Shown here one piece after another: positions 1-7,507 of a DNA stretch of 64,000 bases; position 1 is the stretch's first letter; every line of letters begins with the position of its first letter. Source of the stretch: Alphaproteobacteria bacterium UBA3612 (GTDB lineage Bacteria; Pseudomonadota; Alphaproteobacteria; Sphingomonadales; Sphingomonadaceae); the NCBI GenBank assembly GCA_002375465.1, contig DFLT01000007.1, positions 198,151-262,150 on the forward strand, in the 5' to 3' direction. A program made the translations under genes and the position numbers. Below the pieces are notes generated by a model. It worked only from the letters and a program-made list of their open reading frames with translations, was not told the DNA's origin and ran no database searches.

Positions 1-2
1 CC

Positions 3-1328
3 CTGAAGGAGGACTTCCTGGAGGCGCTGGCGGAGAAGGACACATTGTTTGTCCAGGATCTTTATGGCGGTTCGCAGCCCGAACACCGCGTTCGCGTGCG
101 GGTGATCAACGAACTGGCCTGGCACAATCTGTTTATCCGCACGCTGCTGTGCCGTCCGGAACGGGAGGAACTGGCGGGTTTCGAGCCGGAATTCACGATC
201 ATCGACCTGCCGACCTTCGTCGCCGATCCGGAACGCCACGGCACGCGCACCAATGTCGTCGTCGCGGTGAATTTCACCGAGAAGCTGATCCTGATCGGCG
301 GTACGAAATATGCTGGCGAGATGAAGAAGTCGGTGTTCGGCCTGCTGAACTACCGCCTGCCAACCGACGGCATCATGCCCATGCACTGCAGCGCGAATAT
401 TGGACCGGACGGCAAGTCGGCCGTGTTCTTCGGTCTGTCAGGGACCGGCAAGACGACGCTGTCCGCCGATGCCTCTCGCACGCTGATCGGCGATGACGAG
501 CACGGCTGGTCGGACACGGCGGTCTTCAATTTCGAAGGCGGCTGCTATGCCAAGATGATCAATCTGGACGAAGAGGCGGAGCCGGAAATCTACGCCACGA
601 CGCGGAAGTTCGGCACCGTCCTTGAAAACGTCGTCATGGATCCGGAAACGCGTGAACTGGATTTCGACGATAACAGCCTGGCCGAGAATACGCGCGGCGC
701 CTATCCGATCGATTTCATCCCGAATTCGTCTGACAAGAATCTGGGGCCGCCGCCGTCGAACGTCATCATGCTGACGGCAGATGCCTTTGGTGTATTGCCG
801 CCGATCGCGAAGCTGACGCCCGATCAGGCAATGTATCATTTCCTGTCGGGATATACGGCAAAGGTTGCGGGAACGGAGATTGGCGTTACGGAGCCGCAGG
901 CCACCTTCTCGACCTGTTTCGGCGCTCCGTTCATGCCGCGCCATCCCTCCGTTTACGGCAACCTATTGAAGAAGCGCATTGCCGAGGGCGGCGTCGATTG
1001 CTGGCTGGTCAATACCGGCTGGACGGGCGGGCCGCATGGCGTTGGCCATCGTATGCCGATCAAGGCGACCCGGGCACTGCTGAACGCGGCGCTGGACGGC
1101 AGCCTGAAGAATGTCGAATTCCGTACCGATCCCAATTTCGGATTTCAGGTGCCCGTCGAGGTTCCCGGCGTCGACACGGCGATTCTGGATCCGCGCTCTA
1201 CCTGGGAAGATAAGGACGCCTATGACGCGAAGGCGCGCGATCTGGTCGGCCTGTTCATCAAGAACTTCTCTCAGTTCGAGGAGCATGTGGACGAGGGCGT
1301 TCGGCAGGCGGCGCCCCAGGCGGCCTGA
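3..1328 (+). CDS. pckA: Phosphoenolpyruvate carboxykinase (ATP), 5'-truncated by window edge
   Basis: The reading frame is open from base 3 with no start codon that fits the family, so the gene begins upstream. About 441 codons are visible; ATP-type PEP carboxykinases have about 530-540, so roughly 90 N-terminal residues are missing. The enzyme decarboxylates and phosphorylates oxaloacetate to PEP with ATP, the first committed step of gluconeogenesis, in the cytosol. The ATP-binding P-loop GLSGTGKTTLS lies around bases 430-465, and the kinase-2 element IGDDEHGWSD follows shortly after it. The C-terminus GGPHGVGHRMPI...TRALLNAAL is typical of the family. The TTG at base 45 is an internal codon. 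A perfect inverted repeat follows at 1357-1395. Confidence 0.97.
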   Translation: MKEDFLEALAEKDTLFVQDLYGGSQPEHRVRVRVINELAWHNLFIRTLLCRPEREELAGFEPEFTIIDLPTFVADPERHGTRTNVVVAVNFTEKLILIGGTKYAGEMKKSVFGLLNYRLPTDGIMPMHCSANIGPDGKSAVFFGLSGTGKTTLSADASRTLIGDDEHGWSDTAVFNFEGGCYAKMINLDEEAEPEIYATTRKFGTVLENVVMDPETRELDFDDNSLAENTRGAYPIDFIPNSSDKNLGPPPSNVIMLTADAFGVLPPIAKLTPDQAMYHFLSGYTAKVAGTEIGVTEPQATFSTCFGAPFMPRHPSVYGNLLKKRIAEGGVDCWLVNTGWTGGPHGVGHRMPIKATRALLNAALDGSLKNVEFRTDPNFGFQVPVEVPGVDTAILDPRSTWEDKDAYDAKARDLVGLFIKNFSQFEEHVDEGVRQAAPQAA

Positions 1329-1356
1329 ACCTGCTCACGCCCCGATGTCAGGATCA

Positions 1357-1395
1357 TGCCGGAAAACTTCGGGGTCTACCCGTGGTTTTCCGGCA
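1357..1395. terminator. 11-bp perfect inverted repeat downstream of pckA
   Basis: TGCCGGAAAAC (1357-1367) is exactly complementary to GTTTTCCGGCA (1385-1395) across a 17-nt loop, 29 nt after the pckA stop. No U-run follows, so a classical intrinsic terminator is not proven. An RNA-stabilising 3' hairpin or a bidirectional structure is equally possible. Confidence 0.45.
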
Positions 1396-1417
1396 AAGCA
1401 GGCACTAGGTTAGGTCT

Positions 1418-1960
1418 ATGCCACCATCGAGAACGACGAAAAGCTGGGGCCTGCCCCGTTGGGGTGAATATGAGGCCAAGGGGTTCGATGCCGCCACCGT
1501 GCGCATCTGCGACCGCCATGGGTGCGAGGAAAAGGGCGACTGCCCGGCGCCCAAATCGCCCAATTCCAAGGAGCGCTGGTATTTCTGCCAGAAGCACGCG
1601 GGCGAGTATAATAAGGGCTATAATTACTTCGAGGGCCTGACCAAGGAACAGGCGCAGGATCGGGCGAACCACGAAAATGCCGGCGCCAAGCATGCGCGTT
1701 CCCGTCATTATGAATGGGCCGGATCGGGCGATGGCAGCCGCACCCGCGGCGAGCTGGACGCGCTGGAATTGTTCGAGCTGGAACCCGATGCGAAGTTCGA
1801 AGAGATCAAGCTGGCCTATCGCAAATGGGCCAAGCAGCATCATCCCGACCGTAAACCCGGCGATGCCGAAGCGGCGCGCAAGTTCCAGGCCGGACAGGCC
1901 GCCTATGATATCCTGAAGACCGCCGAGGAAATGCGGGAGTGGAAAGGTGCCGGAGCGTAA
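1418..1960 (+). CDS. J-domain protein with cysteine-containing N-terminal region
   Basis: This 180-residue protein ends in a DnaJ-type J domain (about residues 105-175) with an intact HPD motif within KQHHPDRKPGD. That motif stimulates ATP hydrolysis by DnaK-type Hsp70 partners. The N-terminal half is not DnaJ-like: it has several cysteines (residues 31-70, including CDRHGCEEKGDC) and an aromatic YNKGYNYFEGL stretch. There is no G/F-rich region and no canonical DnaJ zinc centre, so it is a specialised co-chaperone and not DnaJ. Such short proteins are common in Sphingomonadales, but their client is not known to me. It lies between pckA and a ferredoxin gene on the same strand. Confidence 0.85.
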   Translation: MPPSRTTKSWGLPRWGEYEAKGFDAATVRICDRHGCEEKGDCPAPKSPNSKERWYFCQKHAGEYNKGYNYFEGLTKEQAQDRANHENAGAKHARSRHYEWAGSGDGSRTRGELDALELFELEPDAKFEEIKLAYRKWAKQHHPDRKPGDAEAARKFQAGQAAYDILKTAEEMREWKGAGA

Positions 1961-1981
1961 TGCCGCGCCGGTGAGCCTGGC

Positions 1982-2278
1982 GTGACGAGAACGGTCCGGT
2001 CCGACTGGGCGCGCGCGCTGCTGATCTGTTCGAAATGTTCGCGCAAGATGGGCGGCGGCTTTGGCACCGACGGCAAGCAGAGACTGATGAAGGCGTTGCG
2101 GGCGCACTTGGGAACCGGAAAGGGCCGCAAGAGCCGCATGGGGATCGTCGAGGTGAAATGCCTGGGCGTCTGCCCGAAAAATGCGGTGGTTGTGATCAAT
2201 GGCTGCGACAGCAAGCTGTGGCACATCGTTCCCAAGGGGACGGCGGTCGAGGACCTTGTCGAAGAACTTGGCCTATAG
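1982..2278 (+). CDS. Thioredoxin-like [2Fe-2S] ferredoxin domain protein
   Basis: This 98-residue protein has two cysteine pairs, CSKC near residue 17 and CLGVCPKNAV near residue 60. The arrangement is that of the thioredoxin-fold [2Fe-2S] ferredoxin family (the NuoE C-terminal or Shethna-type group), so an electron-transfer or cluster-carrying role is likely. The start is GTG at 1982, 21 nt after the stop of the J-domain gene, so the two are probably co-transcribed. The redox partner cannot be inferred. The protein is unlike plant-type or adrenodoxin-type ferredoxins such as the one at 16445-16762. Confidence 0.8.
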   Translation: MTRTVRSDWARALLICSKCSRKMGGGFGTDGKQRLMKALRAHLGTGKGRKSRMGIVEVKCLGVCPKNAVVVINGCDSKLWHIVPKGTAVEDLVEELGL

Positions 2279-2307
2279 GCCTCCCACCGCTCCTGCTAGC
2301 GGCTGTT

Positions 2308-2369
2308 ACCTGAAAAACACACCTGGCGCGGTAATCCCCGTTCTCCTTGATTAACAGGTGTTTGCAGGT
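2308..2369. repeat. Imperfect inverted repeat with CAGGTG boxes
   Basis: ACCTGAAAAACACACCTG (2308-2325) pairs imperfectly with CAGGTGTTTGCAGGT (2355-2369) around a 29-nt loop. It lies in the 160-nt gap before the small gene at 2441. It could be an operator or a leader hairpin; no function is established. Confidence 0.35.
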
Positions 2370-2440
2370 GGCAACCTGAACGGCGCTTATGCATTGTTTT
2401 ACTGGCAGGCGTTCTTGCAACGCCCAACAGGAGACAGGCT

Positions 2441-2638
2441 ATGACGCCAACGACAATCAATCCCGCGCAGCGTGGTTATGGCATCACCTACCACCTGCAT
2501 GCGACCAACTATTGCCCCGGCTGCGGGCATGCGCACTGGTATATTGGCCGCGCGACCGCAGAATGCGCGTTCTGCAACACGGTGTTGCCCCTGGGTACCA
2601 CCGAAAGTCGTGATCGGAATTACGTACTCGCGTCTTAA
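2441..2638 (+). CDS. Small zinc-ribbon-like protein, unknown function
   Basis: This 65-residue protein carries two CxxC pairs (CPGC near residue 25 and CAFC near residue 42), spaced as in a single zinc ribbon. A good ribosome-binding site, AGGAGA, lies at about 2428-2433, eight bases before the ATG. The zinc-ribbon reading comes from cysteine spacing alone. I do not recognise a named family, although similar small proteins occur in related genomes. The gene stands alone between a ferredoxin gene and the convergent amidohydrolase gene. Confidence 0.7.
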   Translation: MTPTTINPAQRGYGITYHLHATNYCPGCGHAHWYIGRATAECAFCNTVLPLGTTESRDRNYVLAS

Positions 2639-2714
2639 GACCGTAAGGCGAGCCACTCCGCCGTCCAGCCCGGAGGCTGGCGGCGGCGGGGGCAAATCGC
2701 CGCTTGCCGATGCC

Positions 2715-4142
2715 TCAGTCGCGGTAATCGAGGGGCGGATCGCGGTCGCCCAGCAGCGCACGATATTCATATCCCTCCGGCTTGCGGCGCAGGAATTCCG
2801 CCTTTGCCTCCGCAACAAGATCGGGCCGCTCGAAAAGATCGATGGCGGTCAGTGCCAGGACCTGGGCCGCGTTCTGCATGCCCTTCCAGCCGATGGACAT
2901 GCCGCCCGCAGCCACGGCCTGCCAACTGTGTGCCGAGGTGCCCGGCACCCATGTCGCCGTGCGGAAACCGGCCGTCGGCACCGCCCATGATACATCGCCC
3001 ACATCGGTCGAACCTGCGCCGTGACTCTCCGACATCGGCAGAATCTTCGCAGCTTCGGACATATCGACGTCGGACTTGCCAAGGGTCGGAATAATCTCTT
3101 CAGCGAACGCGGTCTCTTCAGCGTCATAGTCAACGCCGCCGACCTGGGTCATATTCTCATGTACCAGCGACTGCAGGGTTTCGTTTGGCAGCAGCGGCAT
3201 CGCCCCGTGAATGACCTCATATTCCATGGTCGTTCCCGTACCGGTGGCCGCGCCCTCCGCAACCTTTGCGAGCCGCTCAAAGGTCGAACGGACGACTTCG
3301 GCATCGGGGTTGCGGACATAATAGAAAACTTCGGCGAAATCCGGCACCACGTTCGGCGCGCGCCCGCCATTGGTGATGACATAGTGCATGCGGCTGTCCT
3401 GCGGCATGTGTTCGCGCATCATGTTCGCCATCACGTTCATCGCTTCGACCCCGTCCAGCGCCGAACGGCCATATTCGGGCGCCGATGCCGCGTGGGCCGA
3501 TTTGCCGTGAAAGCGAAACTTCGCCGATTTATTGCTGTTCGATGTGGCGATGTCGGCGCTGTTTTCTGCGCTGGGATGCCAGTGCAGGGCGACGTCGACA
3601 TCGTCGAACAGTCCCTCCCTCACCATATAGACCTTGCCGGCGCCGCCCTCTTCGGCGGGCGTGCCGTAGAAGCGGACGGTGCCCTTGGTTCCCGTGCCTT
3701 CGAGCCAGTCCTTAACGGCAATGGCGGCAGAGGCGGACGCCGTGCCGAACAAATGATGGCCGCAGGCATGGCCGGCGTCGGTATCGGCGATGCCCGCCTT
3801 TTGCGGAACGGCATCCTGACTGAACCCCGGTAGCGCGTCGAATTCGCCCATGATGCCGATCACGGGGCCGTCGCCATTGGTGTAGGTTGCGGTGAATGCC
3901 GTCGGCGCACCCGCCAGCCCGGCGGTGACGGCAAATCCTGCATCCTGCAGATGTTGCTGCAGCAGGGTGGACGATTGGGTTTCCTGATATCCGACCTCGG
4001 CGAAGGACCAGATCTTGTCGGCAATGGCGATATTGGTGTCGCGGTCCGCAGCAATGCGGTCCAGCGCCACCTGTTCGTTGGCGGCATATGCCGGCGCAGC
4101 GACCAGAGCGCCGGCCAGAAGAAGCGATTTGACGATGTTCAA
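2715..4142 (-). CDS. Exported M20-family amidohydrolase (AbgB-like)
   Basis: A TTG start at 4142 is preferred because GGGAGG sits five bases upstream of it. The alternative ATG at 4178 would put 12 extra residues before the signal peptide. The 475-residue product begins with a signal peptide (core SLLLAGALVAAPAYA). The zinc-binding M20 motifs include HACGHHLFG and the PAEEGGAGK segment with its catalytic Glu pair, and the dimerisation domain lies in the middle. The closest family I recognise is the AbgB / p-aminobenzoyl-glutamate hydrolase group, which cleaves amide or peptide bonds of N-acylated amino acids. Export implies a periplasmic role. The gene is divergent from the threonine aldolase gene. 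Confidence 0.9.
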   Translation of the reverse strand: MNIVKSLLLAGALVAAPAYAANEQVALDRIAADRDTNIAIADKIWSFAEVGYQETQSSTLLQQHLQDAGFAVTAGLAGAPTAFTATYTNGDGPVIGIMGEFDALPGFSQDAVPQKAGIADTDAGHACGHHLFGTASASAAIAVKDWLEGTGTKGTVRFYGTPAEEGGAGKVYMVREGLFDDVDVALHWHPSAENSADIATSNSNKSAKFRFHGKSAHAASAPEYGRSALDGVEAMNVMANMMREHMPQDSRMHYVITNGGRAPNVVPDFAEVFYYVRNPDAEVVRSTFERLAKVAEGAATGTGTTMEYEVIHGAMPLLPNETLQSLVHENMTQVGGVDYDAEETAFAEEIIPTLGKSDVDMSEAAKILPMSESHGAGSTDVGDVSWAVPTAGFRTATWVPGTSAHSWQAVAAGGMSIGWKGMQNAAQVLALTAIDLFERPDLVAEAKAEFLRRKPEGYEYRALLGDRDPPLDYRD

Positions 4143-4225
4143 GAAGACCTCCCGTTTACCATGGATGGACAATGCCAAAGGCCTTCGCCTACGTCACCCG
4201 GAACTTGAGCGAGAGAAGGAGTCCC

Positions 4226-5248
4226 ATGCGCTTTTTGTCAGACAATGCCGCCCGCGCCTGCCCGGAAGTGCTACAGGCAGTCATTGACGCGAACGACATC
4301 ACGCAGGGATCCTACGACGGCGATCCGCTGTCGGCGCGGCTGGACGGCGTATTTGGCGAGTTTTTCGGCACCGAATGCCGCGTATTTCCCGTATCGACCG
4401 GCACGGCCGCCAATGCGCTGGCGCTGGCCGCGATGCTGCCGCCCTATGGTGCGGTGATCTGTCACGAAGAAGCGCATATCCATGTCGATGAGGCTGGCGC
4501 ACCGGAATTTTACACGGCCGGAGCGAAGCTGCTGCTGGCCGAAGGCGAGGGGGCCAAGTTGACGCCGCAGAGCATTGCATCGGTGATGGCACCCATGCGC
4601 GGCGACGTGCATCAGGTTCAGGCGCGTGCGCTGTCGATCACGCAGGCGACGGAATATGGCCTGGTCTATACGCCTGACGAAGTCGCCGCATTGGGCGACG
4701 AGGCACGACGGCGCGGTTGGAAAATGCACATGGACGGCGCGCGCTTTGCCAATGCGCTGGTCACGCTGGATTGCCACCCGGGCGACATCACCTGGCGCGC
4801 AGGCGTCGATGCGCTCAGCTTTGGTTGTATCAAGAATGGCGGCCTGTCGGCGGAGGCGCTGGTGATCTTCGACAAGTCGCTGGCGGAAAGCATTCCATCG
4901 CGCCGCAAGCGTGCCGGGCAAATGCCGTCAAAGGGTCGTTTCGCCGCCGCGCAGTTGCTGGCAATGCTGGAATCCGGCGCATGGAGCCGAAATGCCCGCG
5001 CCGCCAATCAGGCCGCCACGCGGCTGGCACAGGCGGCGGGCGAACGCCTGATGTATCCCGTCGAAGCCAATGAATTGTTCGTGCGGGTCGGCGTGGAGGG
5101 TGCGGCGCGCCTGCGCGAACAGGGCTTTGAATTTTATGACTGGGGCGATGCGGGTTCCGGTGAAGCGCGGCTGGTGGTCGCATGGGATAGTCAGGACGAG
5201 GATATCGACACGCTGGCGCAGGCGATTTCTGCGTTGGGTGGGGCCTAA
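4226..5248 (+). CDS. Low-specificity threonine aldolase
   Basis: The product is a 340-residue PLP enzyme of the beta-eliminating lyase / threonine aldolase family. It cleaves L-threonine or allo-threonine to glycine and acetaldehyde. The N-terminal FLSDNAA...V is typical. HMDGARFANA holds the PLP-pyridine Asp and Arg, and the Schiff-base Lys lies in CIKNGG. The ATG at 4226 is chosen because AAGGAG (4216-4221) sits four bases upstream; a longer frame from 4172 lacks a good ribosome-binding site. The family name ltaE is plausible but not asserted. Confidence 0.93.
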   Translation: MRFLSDNAARACPEVLQAVIDANDITQGSYDGDPLSARLDGVFGEFFGTECRVFPVSTGTAANALALAAMLPPYGAVICHEEAHIHVDEAGAPEFYTAGAKLLLAEGEGAKLTPQSIASVMAPMRGDVHQVQARALSITQATEYGLVYTPDEVAALGDEARRRGWKMHMDGARFANALVTLDCHPGDITWRAGVDALSFGCIKNGGLSAEALVIFDKSLAESIPSRRKRAGQMPSKGRFAAAQLLAMLESGAWSRNARAANQAATRLAQAAGERLMYPVEANELFVRVGVEGAARLREQGFEFYDWGDAGSGEARLVVAWDSQDEDIDTLAQAISALGGA

Positions 5249-5386
5249 TAGGTGCGGATTGCACTGTCGAAAGGCAGCGTCTCCATGCACCAAAACGCCT
5301 GAAACCGTCGGATATTCTTACATAATTTTTTGTTAAGTAAGGCCGTAAACCACCCATGGATTTGTTAATCGGCATTCCGGCCATTT

Positions 5387-5402
5387 TGGCACGATGATTG
5401 CT
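5387..5402 (+). promoter_or_regulatory. Sigma-54 (-24/-12) promoter
   Basis: TGGCACG-ATGA-TTGCT matches the RpoN consensus TGGCACG-N4-TTGCW at every defined position, with the invariant GG (5388-5389) and GC (5400-5401) correctly spaced. It lies 57 nt upstream of the ATG of the PEP-CTERM gene. Two direct repeats of TTTGTTAA (from 5329 and from 5361, 32 bp apart) lie in the AT-rich DNA just upstream. They are possible activator sites, but that is inference. Confidence 0.8.
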
Positions 5403-5458
5403 ACATCCTCATGCAACACGAACATAACGAGCCGGCGGCTTGGCATAGGAGATACAAA

Positions 5459-6142
5459 ATGCGCGCTTTTCACCAGTCGATGATCGCCATCGCCGCAATC
5501 GCGGTTTCTACCCAGGCATCTGCGACGGTCGTCGACAATTTCAACGACGGATCGACCTCTGCCTGGACGGCGCAGTCGGGCACGATCACCGAAGTTGGTG
5601 GGGCGTTTTCTGGATCGAACATGTCAGTTGCAACCTTGAACGGTGCTTCGGCCACGAAGATTGGCGTCAATGCCAAGTCCAGCGGAGATTCAATTCAGTA
5701 TGTGGCGCTGGTAATGAACTATGAAAGCCTGACCAACAATCTGTTTGTCAAAATGCAGGATAACAATAGTAACGGAAAGTTTGATCGCGTTTTCATGTAT
5801 TCCGGGAATAATTATTCCTATAGTGCGGTACAGGGGTATAATTACTTCGATCTTTCATTTGAAATAGAAGAGAGTTTCTTTGAGCTGACGGATAATCTTG
5901 ATGGCACGATCTCTGTCTTCGTCGAAGAAACGGGACAGACGGTCACGCGATCCCTGGTTTCGCCGTTCAGCGGGACGGGCATCGGCCTCGGCTTTTATGG
6001 CGGTGCGACCGTTGATAATTTCTACACGAACGGTGGGCTGGCACTTGAACCCGTGGCCGCGGTCCCCGCGCCCGCTGCGCTGGGCCTGTTCGGGCTGGGT
6101 CTGTTGGGTCTGGGAGCGCGCGTGCGTCGCCGTCCCGCCTAA
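5459..6142 (+). CDS. PEP-CTERM/VPLPA-type exported surface protein
   Basis: The ATG at 5459 is chosen for the AGGAG at 5445-5450 and because it places a signal peptide at the N-terminus (IAAIAVSTQASA). The 227-residue product ends in a tripartite sorting signal: VPAP, a Gly/Leu-rich membrane segment (LGLFGLGLLGLG) and the basic tail RVRRR. Exosortases recognise such tails and release the protein to the cell surface or matrix. The middle is Asn/Ser/Tyr-rich and resembles a secreted beta-sandwich; no enzymatic motif is visible. Its AT-richer codons differ from its neighbours. A sigma-54 promoter precedes it. The exosortase itself is not in this window. Confidence 0.85.
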   Translation: MRAFHQSMIAIAAIAVSTQASATVVDNFNDGSTSAWTAQSGTITEVGGAFSGSNMSVATLNGASATKIGVNAKSSGDSIQYVALVMNYESLTNNLFVKMQDNNSNGKFDRVFMYSGNNYSYSAVQGYNYFDLSFEIEESFFELTDNLDGTISVFVEETGQTVTRSLVSPFSGTGIGLGFYGGATVDNFYTNGGLALEPVAAVPAPAALGLFGLGLLGLGARVRRRPA

Positions 6143-6170
6143 TTTTCAACGCGCCTAAGTCTATGTGCCA

Positions 6171-6206
6171 GGCCGGGGGGCGCGGCGGACCGCCACGCCC
6201 CCGGCC
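6171..6206. terminator. GC-rich hairpin after the PEP-CTERM gene
   Basis: GGCCGGGGGGCG pairs with CGCCCCCGGCC, and an inner GGCGG/CCGCC pairing gives a stem of about 16 bp with a tiny loop. There is no U-tract. Its position between the PEP-CTERM stop and crtY suggests an end-of-transcript structure and argues against the upstream ATG at 6163 as the crtY start. Confidence 0.5.
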
Positions 6207-6258
6207 ATTGGCGGTTAATATCTCGACGCCGGGGGCAACAGGTCCTACGTCCTGCCGG

Positions 6259-7452
6259 GTGCGAGACTTCGATATCATATTGGCGGGCGGTGGCCTCGCC
6301 GCAGGCCTGATCGCCATGCGGCTGGCCGATGTGCGGCCCGGTATCTCGGTTGCGATCATAGACGGCGGCGAACGCATCGGCGGTGACCATATCTGGTCCC
6401 GCTTCGACAGCGATTTGCGTGGTCCGCAGCTGAAATGGACGCAGGAATTATATGCGCACCGCTGGCAGGACGGGTACGATGTTCGTTTCCCTGCATATTC
6501 CCGGACCCTGTCGACGCCCTATGCCAGCGTCCGGTCGGAGCGGCTGGACGCGGCAGTACGGGCACGCTTGCCTGCGGAGGCCATCATTACAGGTCGGCGC
6601 ATCGATGCCGTTACACCGACGCTTGTGCGGATGGACGGCGGCGACGTTCTGCAGGCGGGGGCCGTCATCGACTGCCGGGGGCAGCGTTCCTCGCCGCATT
6701 TGAAGCTCGCCTGGCAGAAATTCGTCGGGCTGGAGCTGGAGACGGCGAGGCCGCACGGGATTACCCGGCCCGTGATCATGGACGCCCGTGTCGATCAGCT
6801 GGACGGCTATCGCTTTGTCTATGTGCTGCCCTTCAGCGAGACGGGGCTGCTGGTTGAGGATACCTATTATTCGGATGGTCCTGACCTGTCGGAACAGCAG
6901 GTGCTGGCCCGCGTGCGCGATTATGTCGCCGGCATGGGCCTGGGCGATGTGACCGAAGGGCGAACCGAAAGCGGCGTCCTGCCGATCGCGCTGGACGGCG
7001 ATATCGAGGCCTATTGGGCCGAGGATGACGTGCCGAAGGCGGGCATGGCCGCCGCCCTGTTCAACCCGATCACCGGATATAGTTTCGCCGATGCGGTCGC
7101 AACGGCGGACATGGTGAAGTCGCTGTCCCGCGTCGATGCGGCGCCGCTTTATCGTTCGCTAAGGGACCATAGTGTCTCGACATGGAAGGAGCGCGGATTC
7201 TACCGCCTGCTGAATCGAATGATGTTCGAGGCGGCGACACCGCAAGGCCGTTATCGCACGCTGCAGCATTTCTATCGCATGGACGAAGACCTGGTAGAGC
7301 GATTCTACGCTGCGCAGTCCACGGCGGCGGACAAGGCGCGGATCCTTTCCGGCAAGCCGCCGGTTTCCCTTCCTAAGGCGGTAGGTGTTCTGTCTCGATC
7401 GATTCCGAAAATATCCTGGCGACCGCGCTGGCGTGCCCGCGAGGAAGAATAG
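6259..7452 (+). CDS. crtY: Lycopene beta-cyclase
   Basis: CrtY cyclises both ends of lycopene to give beta-carotene at the membrane. The N-terminus FDIILAGGGLAAGLIA is the Rossmann-type dinucleotide-binding signature of CrtY, and GGDHIWSRFDSDL follows as in bacterial cyclases. With the GTG start at 6259 the protein has 397 residues, close to the family length of about 385-390. An ATG at 6163 would add 32 low-complexity residues and lies upstream of a strong hairpin. No clear ribosome-binding site precedes 6259, so the exact start is uncertain. It is the first gene of the co-directional run crtY-crtI-crtB-crtW. Confidence 0.93.
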   Translation: MRDFDIILAGGGLAAGLIAMRLADVRPGISVAIIDGGERIGGDHIWSRFDSDLRGPQLKWTQELYAHRWQDGYDVRFPAYSRTLSTPYASVRSERLDAAVRARLPAEAIITGRRIDAVTPTLVRMDGGDVLQAGAVIDCRGQRSSPHLKLAWQKFVGLELETARPHGITRPVIMDARVDQLDGYRFVYVLPFSETGLLVEDTYYSDGPDLSEQQVLARVRDYVAGMGLGDVTEGRTESGVLPIALDGDIEAYWAEDDVPKAGMAAALFNPITGYSFADAVATADMVKSLSRVDAAPLYRSLRDHSVSTWKERGFYRLLNRMMFEAATPQGRYRTLQHFYRMDEDLVERFYAAQSTAADKARILSGKPPVSLPKAVGVLSRSIPKISWRPRWRAREEE

Positions 7453-7507
7453 AGTAATTCCGTGGCCGCCCCGGCGTTTCGGGGGCTTAAGATGAAAGAG
7501 CCGTTCG

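Noticed and set aside
6163..6258. ATG 6163 as start of crtY
   Set aside because: It would add 32 low-complexity residues before the cyclase N-terminus and precedes a strong hairpin.
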